A stretch of 64,000 nucleotides of DNA from Microbacterium terregens (GTDB lineage: Bacteria > Pseudomonadota > Alphaproteobacteria > Sphingomonadales > Sphingomonadaceae), in contig NZ_BSEX01000015.1 in the NCBI RefSeq assembly GCF_027922045.1, forward strand, positions 186,001-250,000. Direction: 5' to 3'. The notes under the pieces were generated by a model. The model was not told the DNA's origin. It worked only from the letters and a program-made list of their open reading frames with translations, and did no database searches. Every line of letters starts with the position of its first letter. Within the stretch, counting starts at the first letter, position 1. Of the stretch, positions 7,926 to 17,988 are shown piece after piece. Both the position numbers and the translations under genes were made by a program.

Positions 7926-10684
7926 CAGAATTGAGTCCCTACGTTGAAGGTAATGAGCTTGGTGTCGTCGCCCTTTTGCTTGAGCAACGCCTTGGCCACG
8001 TCAATCCGCAGCGGCCCGAACGGCGAGTTCCAGTTGACGCCGATACCAACCGACAGACGCGGCTTCCAGGTATCGCCGTAATATTCCTCAAGGAATGGCG
8101 CGACCGTGTTGACCGCCGCGACGTTCGTCTCACCGCCGACGCAGGTACCGCCATAGGTGGCGGCATAGCCGGTCGTACAGGTGGTGAGGCGAGTCGAGGT
8201 GCTGCCGCTCGAGTTGGTGAAGCTGTTGAGGTACAGTGCCTGACCGGTATCGGTCCGGATCGGATCGACGCGGGGCAGCAGCGACGGCGAGCCGTCCTTG
8301 TTGAACATGGGGTTCCCGCTGGCGTCGGTCGCCTGTTCGAACTCGGCAGTCGGACGCGGACGCGTCAGGCTGAACAGCGAGCCGATCTGGACGAAGACCG
8401 ACGGGCGCAGGCCGAGTTCGGAAATGCCCGACCCGAGCGGCGGCTCGAGTTCGAGCTTGCCCAGGTAATAGGCCTTGCCGCCCAGCGGATCGTCGTAGCT
8501 GTTGTCGGTGGTGAGCGCCTGCGTACCCGAGGCCGCGTCGCCGGTCATATAGGTACGGCGGATGCGCGGGCCTACGCCACGGATGTCGAAGCCGCGGAAC
8601 TGCGGCTCGCCGAGATAGAAGCGGTCGGTGATGCGAACAGGATCGATGCCCGGTCCCGGGCTGTCCTGAAGGGCGTGGATATAGCCGCCCTCCAGCCCTG
8701 CCGACAGCACCCAGCCCCCGAGGTTCCAATATTTGTCGCCGTCGAAGCGGCCGCGGATGTAGCGGACGTCGCCGCCCAGGCCGGCGAAGTCGGCGCCGAG
8801 CACGACCCGCGAGCCGCGGCTCGGACGCAGCCGGCTGTTGAGGCTGTCATAGATCAGCGAGAGGCCGATCGAGGAAGTCAGGCGGTTGCCGATCGCATCG
8901 CAGAGATAGCGGCCCGCCTTGAGCGGATCGCACTCGCCGTTAGTGTAGTAGGTGTCCTCGTCGAGCGTGACCTTGTCCTGCTGCAGCGTGTAGCGGCCCG
9001 AGAGCTGCCAATATTCGGTGAGCGGGACACCAGCGACGAGCGTGCCGCCGGTCGAGAGCTGCGAGTAGAGGTCGTTACGATCGCGACCGCTGCCGTAATA
9101 GTTGAACGAGTTGTAGTCGCGCCGGAACAGCGTGCCGCCGAGCGCGATGTTCTTGTCGAACAGATACGGCTCGGTGAAGCCCAGCTCGATCGACTTCGAG
9201 TAGCTCGAGTAGCTGGCGCTGGCCGAGAGGGTCTGCCCCTTGCCGCGGAAGTTGTTCTGCCGGATCGACGCCTGCAGGATGAACTTTTCGAGGCTCGAGA
9301 AACCGGCCGAGAGCGAGAGCTCACCGGTCGAGCGCTCCTCGACGTTCGCCGCAAGGATGATGCGGTCAGGAGTCGAGCCCTGCTCCTGCTTGATCTCGAA
9401 CTTGTCCTGGAAATAGCCCAGCGAGTTGATGCGGTCCTGCGAGCGCTTCACCATGAAGGCGTTGAAGGCATCGCCCTCGGCCACGCGCATCTCGCGGCGG
9501 ATCACCTTGTCCTGGGTCTGCGTGTTGCCGGTGATCTCCACCCGCTCGACGTAGGTGCGGTTCGCCTCGGCGAGGAAGAAGTTGATCCCCATCGTCAGCG
9601 CTTCGCGATCGCGCTGGAATTCCGGGCGAACGTCGGTGAAGGCGTAGCCGTAGAGGCCGGCATACTGGCTGAGGCTGTCGATCGAGTCCTCGACCAGCTT
9701 GGCGTTGTACCAGTCGCCCTTCTTCATCGGCAGCGTCGCGGCGAGCTTCTCGCCGTCGAAGTCGCGGATCGCGCTGTCGACCTTCACGTCGCCGAACTTA
9801 TAGCGCGGCCCTTCCTCCACCACATAGGTGATGATGAAGTCGCGCTTGTCGGGCGTGAGCTCCGCCACGGCCGAGATCACGCGGAAATCGGCATAGCCCT
9901 CGGTCAGGTAGAACTGGCGCAGCTTCTGCTGATCGGCGGCGAGCCGGTCCTGGTCATAGCTGGTGTTCGAGCTGAAGATCCGGAAGGTACGCGCCTGCTT
10001 CGTGTACATCTCCTTGCGGAGATCGGAATCCGAATATTGGTCGTTGCCGATGATGTTGATCTGGCGGACCTTGCTCTTCGGCCCCTCGTTGATCTCGAAC
10101 ACCACGTCGACGCGGTTCTGGTCGAGCATGACCATCTGCGGCTCGACCGAGGCGGCGAAGCGGCCCTGGCGGCGATACAGCTCGACGATGCGCGCCACGT
10201 CGGCACGGACGGCGGTGCGGGTGAAGATCTGCCGCGGCGCGAGCTTGATCTCCTTGACGATCTTGTCGTCCTTCAGCCGCTTGTTGCCCTCCAGCACCAC
10301 GCGGTTGATGATCGGGTTTTCGCGCACGACGACGACGATGTCGCCGGTCTCGACGCCCTCGATCTGCGCGTCGGCGAGCAGATCGGACGCGAGCAGGTCG
10401 ACGATCGCCTGGTCAAGGCTCTCGGTGGTGTAGGGCTGGCCCACCCGCAGCTTCGTATAGGACAGCACCGTGTCCGGCTCGATGCGCTGCGAACCGCGCA
10501 CGGTGAGCGAGCGGATGTTGCGGACCGGAGCCGAGACCACCACCGGGGGGGTCGTCGCAGGAGCAGCCTGCTGCGCCTGCGCAGCGGGGGCGGTCGGCGT
10601 CGTCTGCGCCATCGCGACACCCGACAGCATCGTGCCTGCCATCAGCACGGTCGCGCGCACGCCGTAGTTGGAAACCTTCGTCAC
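7925..10684 (-). CDS. bamA: Outer-membrane protein assembly factor BamA
   Basis: BamA (Omp85) inserts beta-barrel proteins into the outer membrane. The 919-residue protein has a signal peptide ending near GVAMAQ, five POTRA domains over roughly residues 60-460 (the first containing 'IRSLTVRGSQRIEPDTVLSY'), and a C-terminal barrel with 'LRPSRGSRV' and the conserved 'FRGFDIRGVGPR' (lid-loop VRGF/Y-type motif), ending in Phe. The most plausible start is GTG at 10684; an upstream in-frame GTG at 10717 would add an odd CCTAYRLGWD prefix. It lies between rseP and skp. Confidence 0.95.
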   Translation of the reverse strand: MTKVSNYGVRATVLMAGTMLSGVAMAQTTPTAPAAQAQQAAPATTPPVVVSAPVRNIRSLTVRGSQRIEPDTVLSYTKLRVGQPYTTESLDQAIVDLLASDLLADAQIEGVETGDIVVVVRENPIINRVVLEGNKRLKDDKIVKEIKLAPRQIFTRTAVRADVARIVELYRRQGRFAASVEPQMVMLDQNRVDVVFEINEGPKSKVRQINIIGNDQYSDSDLRKEMYTKQARTFRIFSSNTSYDQDRLAADQQKLRQFYLTEGYADFRVISAVAELTPDKRDFIITYVVEEGPRYKFGDVKVDSAIRDFDGEKLAATLPMKKGDWYNAKLVEDSIDSLSQYAGLYGYAFTDVRPEFQRDREALTMGINFFLAEANRTYVERVEITGNTQTQDKVIRREMRVAEGDAFNAFMVKRSQDRINSLGYFQDKFEIKQEQGSTPDRIILAANVEERSTGELSLSAGFSSLEKFILQASIRQNNFRGKGQTLSASASYSSYSKSIELGFTEPYLFDKNIALGGTLFRRDYNSFNYYGSGRDRNDLYSQLSTGGTLVAGVPLTEYWQLSGRYTLQQDKVTLDEDTYYTNGECDPLKAGRYLCDAIGNRLTSSIGLSLIYDSLNSRLRPSRGSRVVLGADFAGLGGDVRYIRGRFDGDKYWNLGGWVLSAGLEGGYIHALQDSPGPGIDPVRITDRFYLGEPQFRGFDIRGVGPRIRRTYMTGDAASGTQALTTDNSYDDPLGGKAYYLGKLELEPPLGSGISELGLRPSVFVQIGSLFSLTRPRPTAEFEQATDASGNPMFNKDGSPSLLPRVDPIRTDTGQALYLNSFTNSSGSTSTRLTTCTTGYAATYGGTCVGGETNVAAVNTVAPFLEEYYGDTWKPRLSVGIGVNWNSPFGPLRIDVAKALLKQKGDDTKLITFNVGTQF

Positions 10685-10754
10685 ATCCCACCCCAGTCGG
10701 TAAGCCGTACAACACACACGGCATGCGGATCGCGTCCGCCCTGCCCTAACCCGC

Positions 10755-11888
10755 TCACCCGATCAAGCCGGACAAACCCCGCCAAAGACCGAGCGACCCA
10801 AGATCGTTCGCCGTCACCAGAACCATCAATGCCAGGATCGCCATCACGCCGCCACGGAAAGCCCATTCCACGACCCGCGGATCGGTGGGCCGGCGGCGAA
10901 CCGCCTCGATGGCGTAGAAGAGAAGATGGCCGCCATCCAGCATGGGAACTGGCAAGAGGTTGATGAACCCCAAGTTAATCGAGATCAGCGCCACCAGGAA
11001 CACGAACGCCTGAGGCCCGAGCACCAGCTGCTCGCCGGAAGCGCGCGCGATGCTGATCGGGCCGCCGAGCTCCGACACCGGCCGACGCCCGCTGACGATC
11101 TGCCACAGCGTGTCGACCATCATGCCGACCATCTGGCCGGTCTGGCGGACGGCCACCACCGGCGCCTCCAGCACGCCCACGGGCTCGATCACGCGCCCCG
11201 CCGGGCCGATGCCGAGCTGCCCGAGCCGGAAGACGTTGCCGAAGCGGTCCCTCTCGGTCGTGGTGCCAAGCGTGACCGGAACCGTCTGCACCTGACCTTC
11301 GCGAACCAGCTGGATGGTGCTCGCCTCGCCGGGGCGAATGCGGGTGTAGCGCGCGACGTCGTCGAAGGTGTCGACGCTGCGCCCACCTATCGACAGGATG
11401 CGGTCGCCCGGCCGGAGACCGGCGGCGGCGGCAGCGCTGTTCGGCCCGACGAGGCCGATCGTCGGCGGGGTGCGGCTCTCGCCATAGGCGAGCGCGAAGC
11501 CGGCCAGGATCAGGATCGCGACCAGGAAGTTGATGATCGGGCCTGCCGCGACGATGATCGCGCGCTGCCACAAGGGCTTGGCCTGGAACGTGCCGCTGCG
11601 CTCGGCAGCCGGCAGCGAAAGCCATTCCGCGGACGGCTGGCTTGCCGGGTTCATGTCGCCGGCAAAGCGGACATAGCCCCCGAGCGGGAGCCATCCGAAT
11701 TTCCAGCGGGTGCCGTGCCGGTCGGTGAAGCCGCCGATCTCACGCCCAAAGCCGACCGAGAACGCCTCCACCTTCACTCCGAACCGCCGGCCGGCGAGAT
11801 AGTGGCCGAGTTCATGGACGAATACGAGCGGGCCGAGCGCCAGCAGAAAGGCGAGCACGCTCAGCAGGAAGCCCGGGCCTTCGATCAA
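10755..11888 (-). CDS. rseP: RIP metalloprotease RseP (site-2 protease, M50)
   Basis: This inner-membrane zinc protease carries out intramembrane cleavage, for example of anti-sigma factors in envelope stress. The 377-residue protein has HELGH near residue 25 in the first membrane helix, one PDZ domain at about residues 125-210 ('GLRPGDRILSIGGRSV'), and 'NLLPVPMLDGGHL' in the last third, with the second-half metal ligand Asp. The start is TTG at 11888, overlapping the dxr stop (TTGA). No ATG or GTG occurs before the HExxH helix, and the sequence after TTG matches the family N-terminus. Confidence 0.95.
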   Translation of the reverse strand: MIEGPGFLLSVLAFLLALGPLVFVHELGHYLAGRRFGVKVEAFSVGFGREIGGFTDRHGTRWKFGWLPLGGYVRFAGDMNPASQPSAEWLSLPAAERSGTFQAKPLWQRAIIVAAGPIINFLVAILILAGFALAYGESRTPPTIGLVGPNSAAAAAGLRPGDRILSIGGRSVDTFDDVARYTRIRPGEASTIQLVREGQVQTVPVTLGTTTERDRFGNVFRLGQLGIGPAGRVIEPVGVLEAPVVAVRQTGQMVGMMVDTLWQIVSGRRPVSELGGPISIARASGEQLVLGPQAFVFLVALISINLGFINLLPVPMLDGGHLLFYAIEAVRRRPTDPRVVEWAFRGGVMAILALMVLVTANDLGSLGLWRGLSGLIG

Positions 11889-13045
11889 GCGACGCAGTCC
11901 TTCACACGCTCTCCCGCCAGCCTTCGGGCCTCCCCGTCGACGGCGAGCACCGCGTCGAGCGTGGCCGGGGCCTCCGGATCATAGCGCTCCAAGGTATCGG
12001 CGACGATTGCGGCAATTTCGAGGAACCCGATGGCTCCGCCGAGGAATGCCGCGACCGCGACCTCGTTGGCGGCGTTCAGGATCGCTGGGCGGGCGCCGCC
12101 GGCTTCTAGCGCCGCGCGCGCGAGCGAGAGCGCAGGGAAACGGACCGGGTCGGCAGGCTCGAAATCGAGGCGGCCGATCGCGGCGAGATCGAGCGGGGCG
12201 CAGGGCGTCGCCATGCGATCGGGCCAGGCCAGCGTGTGCGCGATCGGCGTGCGCATGTCGGGCGTGCCCATCTGCGCGAGCACCGAGCCGTCGACATACT
12301 CCACCATCGAATGCACCACCGACTGGCGATGGACGATGACGTCGAGTTGCTCGGCGGAAACCGGGAAGAGGTGGAACGCCTCGATCAGTTCCAGCCCCTT
12401 GTTCATCATGGTGGCGGAATCGACCGAGATCTTGGCGCCCATCGACCAGTTCGGGTGGGCGACCGCCTGCGCCGGCGTGATCGCGCGCATGGCATCCAGG
12501 CTGGTCTCGCGGAACGGGCCGCCGCTGGCGGTGAGCACGATGCGGCGCACCCGCTCGGGTGCCGCGAAGTCGAAGCACTGGAAGACGGCGTTGTGCTCGG
12601 AGTCGACCGGCAGCAGCGTCGCGCCATGGGCGCGGGCGGCGGCGGTCGCGACGGCACCGGCGGAGACCAGCGCCTCCTTGTTGGCGAGCGCGACGGTCGC
12701 GCCGGTCTGGAGCGCAGCCATGACGGGGCGAAGGCCGGCGGTGCCGACGATCGCGGCCATGGTCCAGTCGGCGCCCATCGCGGCTGCCTCGGCGACCGCA
12801 TCCGGTCCTGCCGCCGCCTCGGTATCGCTGCCGGCGAGTGCGTCGCGCAGCGCGTCCAGGCATTCGGGATCGGCGACCACGGCGCGGCGCGCGCGGGTGC
12901 GGATCGCGGCCTCGGCCAGCTTCTTCACGTCGCGGTTGGCGGTAAGGGCCAGCACCTCGAACTGATCGGGCGCGCGGACGATCAGGTCCAGCGTCGAGGT
13001 GCCGATCGACCCCGTCGCACCCAGAATGGAAACGCGCTTCACCAT
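11885..13045 (-). CDS. dxr: 1-deoxy-D-xylulose 5-phosphate reductoisomerase
   Basis: Dxr converts DXP to MEP, the first committed step of the non-mevalonate isoprenoid pathway, using NADPH. The 386-residue protein starts MVKRVSILGATGSIG, the nucleotide-binding loop. It contains 'LLPVDSEHNAVFQCF' with metal ligands and 'NWSMGAKISVDSATMMNKGLELIEA', the substrate-binding and metal site. The ATG at 13045 overlaps the end of cdsA by seven bases. The open frame continues upstream through cdsA, but that extension is spurious. Confidence 0.97.
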   Translation of the reverse strand: MVKRVSILGATGSIGTSTLDLIVRAPDQFEVLALTANRDVKKLAEAAIRTRARRAVVADPECLDALRDALAGSDTEAAAGPDAVAEAAAMGADWTMAAIVGTAGLRPVMAALQTGATVALANKEALVSAGAVATAAARAHGATLLPVDSEHNAVFQCFDFAAPERVRRIVLTASGGPFRETSLDAMRAITPAQAVAHPNWSMGAKISVDSATMMNKGLELIEAFHLFPVSAEQLDVIVHRQSVVHSMVEYVDGSVLAQMGTPDMRTPIAHTLAWPDRMATPCAPLDLAAIGRLDFEPADPVRFPALSLARAALEAGGARPAILNAANEVAVAAFLGGAIGFLEIAAIVADTLERYDPEAPATLDAVLAVDGEARRLAGERVKDCVA

Positions 13046-13830
13046 GTAATCTTCGCAAGCTCGACCATCAGCGCGGCGGCGGGCGCGACGGGCACGAGGC
13101 CGTCGAGCCGGTCCAGCACACCGCCATGGCCAGGGAGGATGTTGCCCGAGTCCTTGACGCCCGCGCGACGCTTGAGCTGGCTCTCGTAGAGGTCGCCCAT
13201 CTGCGCGAGCACCGCGAGGAGCGGCGTCGCGAGCACCAGGTGGAGCGGGAGGCCGAGCGGCTGGAGCGCCGCGCCGAAGAATGTGGCAGCGATCACGCCG
13301 CCGATGAGGCCGGCCCAGGTCTTGTTGGGGCTGATCGTGGGCGCGAGCTTGGGCCCGCCGATCGAGCGGCCGGCGAAATAGGCGCCGATGTCGCAGGCCC
13401 AGACGAGCGCCATCGCCCATAGGCTGAGCAGCACGCCGTGCGCCTGGTTACGCAGCAGCAGCAGTGCCAGAACCGGGAGCCCCACATAGACGATGCCGTG
13501 CGCGAGCCCCGGGCGGCGCGTGATGATGACCGTGAAGAAGGCGGCACCCGCGATCAGGCCGAGGGCGAGGAACCCGGGACCCGCGGCGAGCGGCGCCATG
13601 ATGGCGACGGGCACGAACAGCGCGAACTGCGCCAGGCGCTTGTCCGCATAGGCGGTGCGGTGGAGGTCCGCCCACTCCGCCATCATGAATAGCGCCGCAA
13701 CGGCGACCAGCAGCCAGAAGAGGAAACCGCCGGCGTAGAGCGCGAGGCCGGCGACGCCGATCATGGCGACGCCCGCGACCGCGCGGACGCTCAGGTCAGA
13801 ACGCCGCGCAGGCGCCGAAGGATCGCTCAC
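13039..13830 (-). CDS. cdsA: Phosphatidate cytidylyltransferase
   Basis: CdsA makes CDP-diacylglycerol from phosphatidate and CTP, the precursor used by PssA (18285-19061). The 263-residue protein has about seven membrane segments and the CDP-DG synthase signature region 'WACDIGAYFAGRSIGGPKLAPTISPNKTWAG' (given in part: ISPNKTWAGLIGG). The GTG at 13830 overlaps the uppS stop as GTGA. The frame is open further upstream, but that part duplicates uppS sequence in another frame and lacks family similarity. Confidence 0.94.
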   Translation of the reverse strand: MSDPSAPARRSDLSVRAVAGVAMIGVAGLALYAGGFLFWLLVAVAALFMMAEWADLHRTAYADKRLAQFALFVPVAIMAPLAAGPGFLALGLIAGAAFFTVIITRRPGLAHGIVYVGLPVLALLLLRNQAHGVLLSLWAMALVWACDIGAYFAGRSIGGPKLAPTISPNKTWAGLIGGVIAATFFGAALQPLGLPLHLVLATPLLAVLAQMGDLYESQLKRRAGVKDSGNILPGHGGVLDRLDGLVPVAPAAALMVELAKITW

Positions 13831-14570
13831 AGACCACCGAAGCGGCGCTGACGATTGCCGAACTGCGCCATCGCGTCGGCAAGCGCATCGGCACCGAAGT
13901 CGGGCCAGAGCGTGTCCACGAACAGCAGCTCGGCATAGGCGGCCTGCCACAGCAGGAAGTTCGACAGCCGCACCTCGCCCGACGTGCGGATGAGGAGGTC
14001 GAGCGGCGGCAGCTCACGCGTGGTGAGCGCATCCTCGATCGCGGCCTCGTCGATCGCCTCGACCGCCATCTCGCCGTCGCGGACGCGGGCGGCGAGCTGA
14101 CGGGCGGCGGCGGCGATCTCCGCCTGGGCCCCGTAGTTGAGCGCGATCGCGAGCTGGCAACCGGTGTTGCGGGCCGTGCGCGCGATCGCGTCCTCGATCA
14201 GCCGGACGAGATCGGGCGAGAGGCGCTGCCAATCGCCAATGACGTGCAGGCGGACGTTCTCGCGGGCGAGCTCGTCGATTTCGCTGCGCAGGAAGTGGCG
14301 CAGCAGGCCCATGAGGTCGCTGACCTCCTCCTCCGGCCGGCGCCAGTTCTCGGACGAGAAGGCGTAGAGGGTGAGCGCTTCGATCCCCAGCTCGCGGGCG
14401 GCGCGGGCGACGCGGCGCACCGCCTCGGCCCCCTGGCGATGCCCGGCAATGCGCGGCAGCCGCCGGGCCTTTGCCCAGCGGCCGTTCCCGTCCATGATGA
14501 TCGCGACGTGGCGCGGCACTGCAGCACCCGTCCCACCCGACGCCGGAACCGAAGCCGCAAGCGACCTCAC
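13827..14570 (-). CDS. uppS: Undecaprenyl diphosphate synthase (cis-prenyltransferase)
   Basis: UppS extends FPP with IPP to the C55 lipid carrier for peptidoglycan and surface polysaccharides. The 247-residue protein has the signature '[16 protein letters not shown]' with the catalytic Asp near residue 27, '[12 protein letters not shown]', and the C-terminal '[27 protein letters not shown]' region (in part). The GTG start at 14570 overlaps the frr stop as GTGA, indicating tight coupling within the cluster. Confidence 0.96.
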   Translation of the reverse strand: MRSLAASVPASGGTGAAVPRHVAIIMDGNGRWAKARRLPRIAGHRQGAEAVRRVARAARELGIEALTLYAFSSENWRRPEEEVSDLMGLLRHFLRSEIDELARENVRLHVIGDWQRLSPDLVRLIEDAIARTARNTGCQLAIALNYGAQAEIAAAARQLAARVRDGEMAVEAIDEAAIEDALTTRELPPLDLLIRTSGEVRLSNFLLWQAAYAELLFVDTLWPDFGADALADAMAQFGNRQRRFGGL

Positions 14571-15124
14571 TTGCCCAGGATTTCCTTTTCCTTGGCCGCG
14601 GCGGCCGCGTCGAGATCGGCGATGGTCGCGTCGGTGAGCTTCTGCACCTCGGTCTCGTGGCGCTTGCGCTCGTCTTCGGACATCAGGCCCTTCTTCTCGT
14701 CGGCCTTGAGGCTATCCATGCCGTCGCGACGAACGTTGCGGACGGCAATGCGAGCCTTTTCCGCATATTGGCCGGCGAGCTTCGCAAGTTCCTTGCGGCG
14801 CTCCTCGGTCAGATCGGGGATCGGCAGGCGCAGCGTCTGGCCGTCGACGATCGGGTTGAGGCCGAGACCGGCGGAGCGAATCGCCTTGTCGGCCGGGCCG
14901 ACGTTGGTCTTGTCCCACACCTGGACGGAGAGCATGCGCGGCTCCGGCGCGGAAACGGTCGCGACCTGGTTGAGCGGCATGTGTGCGCCATAGACCTCGA
15001 CCGTCACCGGATCGAGCAGCGACACGGAGGCGCGGCCGGTCCGAAGACCGCCCAGATCGCCCTTCAGCGCCTCGACCGCGCCGGCCATGCGGCGTTCGAG
15101 GTCGGCCTTGCTATATGCAGCCAT
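14567..15124 (-). CDS. frr: Ribosome recycling factor
   Basis: RRF splits post-termination ribosomes with EF-G. At 185 residues it has the standard length. It shows '[20 protein letters not shown]' near the N-terminus, '[16 protein letters not shown]', '[14 protein letters not shown]', and the long charged helices of the three-helix bundle. The ATG at 15124 follows a GGAGC-type ribosome-binding site, 21 bases downstream of the pyrH stop. Confidence 0.97.
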   Translation of the reverse strand: MAAYSKADLERRMAGAVEALKGDLGGLRTGRASVSLLDPVTVEVYGAHMPLNQVATVSAPEPRMLSVQVWDKTNVGPADKAIRSAGLGLNPIVDGQTLRLPIPDLTEERRKELAKLAGQYAEKARIAVRNVRRDGMDSLKADEKKGLMSEDERKRHETEVQKLTDATIADLDAAAAAKEKEILGK

Positions 15125-15145
15125 GGATCGGGCTCCTGTTCTTCT

Positions 15146-15874
15146 TTAAGCGTTGTTCTGGTTCTGGACGACCGTCGCGGTGCCCTGCCCGCGCAGCACG
15201 GCTGCCAGATTGCCCTCGTCGCGGATGTTGAACACGACGATGGGAATGTCGTTGTCGCGGCACAGCGCGACGGCGCTCGCGTCCATCACCTTGAGGTCGT
15301 CTGCGAGCACGCGGCCGAAGCTGAGCGTGTCGTAGCGCTTGGCGGTGGGCACCTTCTTCGGGTCGGCGTCGTAGACGCCGTCGACGCTGGTGCCCTTGAA
15401 CAGCGCGCTGCAGCCCATTTCGGCGGCGCGCAGCGCGGCGGTCGTGTCGGTGGTGAAGAACGGGCTGCCGGTGCCGGCTGCGAAGATCACGACGCGGCCC
15501 TTCTCCATGTGGCGAACGGCGCGGCGGCGAATGTACGGCTCGCACACCGACGCCATCGGGATCGCCGACTGGACACGGGTCTCGACGCCGATCCGTTCCA
15601 GCGCGTTCTGCATGGCGAGCGCGTTCATCACGGTGGCCAGCATGCCCATGTAATCGGCGCTGGCACGATCGAAGCCCTGGGCCGCGCCAGCGAGGCCGCG
15701 GAAGATGTTGCCGCCGCCGACAACGAGGCAAAGCTCGTGCCCCTCGTCCCGAGCGGCCTTCACTTCCCGCGCGACGCGGTCGCAGGTGGCGGGATCGATG
15801 CCGAACTGACCCGGCCCCATCAGGACCTCGCCCGAGAGTTTCAAAAGGATGCGATCGAAGCGAGGCAGGGTCAT
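15146..15874 (-). CDS. pyrH: UMP kinase
   Basis: PyrH phosphorylates UMP to UDP in pyrimidine nucleotide synthesis. The 242-residue amino-acid-kinase-fold protein starts [20 protein letters not shown] and has '[10 protein letters not shown]' and '[20 protein letters not shown]' (the uridine-specificity region). It is separated from tsf by 159 bases that contain a strong terminator hairpin, so pyrH and the genes beyond it probably have an additional promoter. Confidence 0.97.
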   Translation of the reverse strand: MTLPRFDRILLKLSGEVLMGPGQFGIDPATCDRVAREVKAARDEGHELCLVVGGGNIFRGLAGAAQGFDRASADYMGMLATVMNALAMQNALERIGVETRVQSAIPMASVCEPYIRRRAVRHMEKGRVVIFAAGTGSPFFTTDTTAALRAAEMGCSALFKGTSVDGVYDADPKKVPTAKRYDTLSFGRVLADDLKVMDASAVALCRDNDIPIVVFNIRDEGNLAAVLRGQGTATVVQNQNNA

Positions 15875-15975
15875 GACACCTTGTACGTAAGGGGTTCGGG
15901 AATGGCGCGGACCTTAGGCGGCGGCGGCTGCGATGCCAAGCGCAGATGCCGTGCAGATCCCGTGAATACGAGAAC

Positions 15976-16005
15976 GGGCGCGACTACCCGAAGGTAGCCG
16001 CGCCC
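15976..16005 (-). terminator. Terminator hairpin downstream of tsf
   Basis: On the minus strand a GGGCGCGGCTACC arm, a TTCG tetraloop and a GGTAGTCGCGCCC arm form a 13-bp stem with one mismatch, followed by GTTCTCGT. It begins about 28 bases past the tsf stop and precedes pyrH, so it probably terminates or attenuates rpsB-tsf transcription. Confidence 0.75.
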
Positions 16006-16033
16006 GCCTGAAGAATCGCGAGAAAAGCGACGC

Positions 16034-16969
16034 TTACTTGGTGAGGCCGGCGGTTGCCGCAACCTCTGCCGCGAAGTCGCTCTCTTCCTTCTCGATGCCC
16101 TCGCCGAGCTGGAAGCGGACATAGTCCTTCAGCACGATGGTGGCGCCGGCGTCCTTGCCCGCCTTGGCGATCACGTCCTGAACCGGCGTCTTGCCGTCCA
16201 TGACGAATGCCTGGGTCAGGAGCGCGTTCTCCTTCTTGAACTTCTCGATCGGGCCGTTGAGGATCTTCTCGGCCACTTCGGCGCTCTTGCCGACGATCTT
16301 CTCGGCGTTCTTCTCACGCAGAACCGCAGCTTCGCGCTCGACGACTTCCGGGTCGAGGGCGTCGACCGACAGCGCCAGCGGGAAGGCGGCCGCGATGTGC
16401 ATCGCCAGGTCCTTGCCAAGCTTCTGCAGCACTTCGTCCGAAGCGGTCGATTCGAGCGCGACGAGCACGCCGATCTTGCCGAGGCCGGCCGAGGTCGCGT
16501 TGTGGACGTACGGGACGATCGCACCGCTGGTCACTTCGAGGCGCTTGGCGCGGCGGAGCGACTGGTTCTCGCCGATGGTGGCGATGTTGTGGGTGAGGAC
16601 GTCGCCCACGGTGGTGCCCGACGGCATCGCCGCGGCCTTGATCGCCTCGACATCGTCGCCGACCGACAGCGCGACCTGGGTCACTTCACGGACGAAGTTC
16701 TGGAACTGCTCGTTCTTCGCAACGAAGTCGGTTTCCGAGTTGACCTCGACCGCGGCACCGATGGTGCCGGCAACCGCGACGCCGACCAGGCCCTCTGCCG
16801 CGGTGCGGCTGGACTTCTTGGCGGCGGCAGCAAGGCCCTTGGTACGCAGCCAATCGACGGCCGCTTCCATGTCGCCGCCGCTCTCGGCCAGCGCCTTCTT
16901 GCAATCCATCATGCCCGCGCCCGAACGCTCGCGCAGTTCCTTGACGGCGGCGGCGGTGATCTCTGCCAT
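16034..16969 (-). CDS. tsf: Translation elongation factor Ts
   Basis: EF-Ts is the nucleotide exchange factor for EF-Tu. The 311-residue protein starts [27 protein letters not shown], the N-terminal UBA-like domain, followed by the conserved '[15 protein letters not shown]' segment that contacts EF-Tu, then a coiled-coil region and '[19 protein letters not shown]' (in part) at the C-terminus. It is paired with rpsB as in nearly all bacteria. Confidence 0.98.
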   Translation of the reverse strand: MAEITAAAVKELRERSGAGMMDCKKALAESGGDMEAAVDWLRTKGLAAAAKKSSRTAAEGLVGVAVAGTIGAAVEVNSETDFVAKNEQFQNFVREVTQVALSVGDDVEAIKAAAMPSGTTVGDVLTHNIATIGENQSLRRAKRLEVTSGAIVPYVHNATSAGLGKIGVLVALESTASDEVLQKLGKDLAMHIAAAFPLALSVDALDPEVVEREAAVLREKNAEKIVGKSAEVAEKILNGPIEKFKKENALLTQAFVMDGKTPVQDVIAKAGKDAGATIVLKDYVRFQLGEGIEKEESDFAAEVAATAGLTK

Positions 16970-17000
16970 GTCCTGGTTCCTTGTATCTCAGCTAAAGCTA

Positions 17001-17034
17001 CGGGCGGGGCGAGGCACCTGCCCCACCCCGCCCG
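17001..17034 (-). terminator. Hairpin between rpsB and tsf
   Basis: CGGGCGGGG at 17001-17009 pairs perfectly with CCCCGCCCG at 17026-17034, a 9-bp GC-only stem in the rpsB-tsf intergenic region. There is no T-run, so it more likely attenuates or stabilises the rpsB message than terminates it fully. Confidence 0.5.
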
Positions 17035-17055
17035 AAATCATTCGATCCGCGCCGA

Positions 17056-17853
17056 TCAGGCGTTGATCTGCTGCTCGCCCTCGGCAGCAACGGCCTGGTC
17101 GGCGCCCAGCGCCTCCTCGACCGGCGGCTCGTCCATCGCACCAACGTCGAAGTCGGCCTGCTGCATCTGCTGCTGGCCACCACGGGTCGCGGCGATCGCC
17201 ACGGCTTCGCAGTACAGGCGGATGGCGCGGCTCGCGTCGTCGTTCGCCGGCACCGGGAAGGCGATGCCTTCCGGCGAGACGTTCGAGTCGAGGATCGCGA
17301 CGACCGGGATGCCGAGCTTGTTGGCTTCCTTGATCGCCAGCTCTTCCTTGTTGGCGTCGATCACGAACATGATGTCCGGGATGCCGCCGAGGTCGCGGAT
17401 GCCGCCGAGCGACAGCTCGAGCTTGTCGCGCTCACGGGTGAGCTGCAGCACTTCCTTCTTGGTGAGGCCGTGCGTGTCGCCCGACAGCTGCTCCTCGAGC
17501 GTCTTGAGGCGCTTGATCGAGTTGCTGATCGTCTTCCAGTTGGTGAGCATGCCGCCCAGCCAGCGGTGGTTGACGAAGTGCTGGCCCGACTTGCGTGCGG
17601 CGTCGGCGATCGGCTCCTGCGCCTGGCGCTTGGTGCCGACGAACAGCACCTTGCCGCCGGCGGCGACGGTCGACGACACGAACTCGAGAGCGCGCGCGAA
17701 GAGCGGCACGGTCTGCGACAGGTCGAGGATGTGAACACCGTTACGGTCGCCGAAAATATACGGCTTCATCTTCGGGTTCCAGCGGTGGGTCTGGTGACCG
17801 AAGTGCGCGCCCGATTCGAGCAGCTGCTGCATGGAGACGACAGGTGCCGCCAT
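17056..17853 (-). CDS. rpsB: 30S ribosomal protein S2
   Basis: S2 is a 30S subunit protein. The 265-residue sequence [29 protein letters not shown]... has the S2 signatures 'HIIDLSQT'-like HILDLSQT, '[12 protein letters not shown]', '[14 protein letters not shown]' and '[15 protein letters not shown]'. It carries an acidic, Gln-rich C-terminal tail after about residue 230. The ATG at 17853 follows GGAAGGAG. It is the first gene of the minus-strand cluster. Confidence 0.98.
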   Translation of the reverse strand: MAAPVVSMQQLLESGAHFGHQTHRWNPKMKPYIFGDRNGVHILDLSQTVPLFARALEFVSSTVAAGGKVLFVGTKRQAQEPIADAARKSGQHFVNHRWLGGMLTNWKTISNSIKRLKTLEEQLSGDTHGLTKKEVLQLTRERDKLELSLGGIRDLGGIPDIMFVIDANKEELAIKEANKLGIPVVAILDSNVSPEGIAFPVPANDDASRAIRLYCEAVAIAATRGGQQQMQQADFDVGAMDEPPVEEALGADQAVAAEGEQQINA

Positions 17854-17988
17854 AGGGATAACTCCTTCCGGTTGAGCCTCTGGGAAGCAGGAATTCTGGG
17901 ACCTTGAAGGCCCGGAACACCGGTATGTGCGCTTCCCATGCGGGGTTGAGGCGGCGCGCTTAGCCCAGCCGCCGCTTCAGATCAAGCG

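Noticed and set aside
7892..10963. 1023-codon open frame on plus, antisense to bamA
   Set aside because: It is the complement of a conserved BamA gene; high GC leaves antisense frames open, and the translation is Arg/Val/Glu-rich with no domain.
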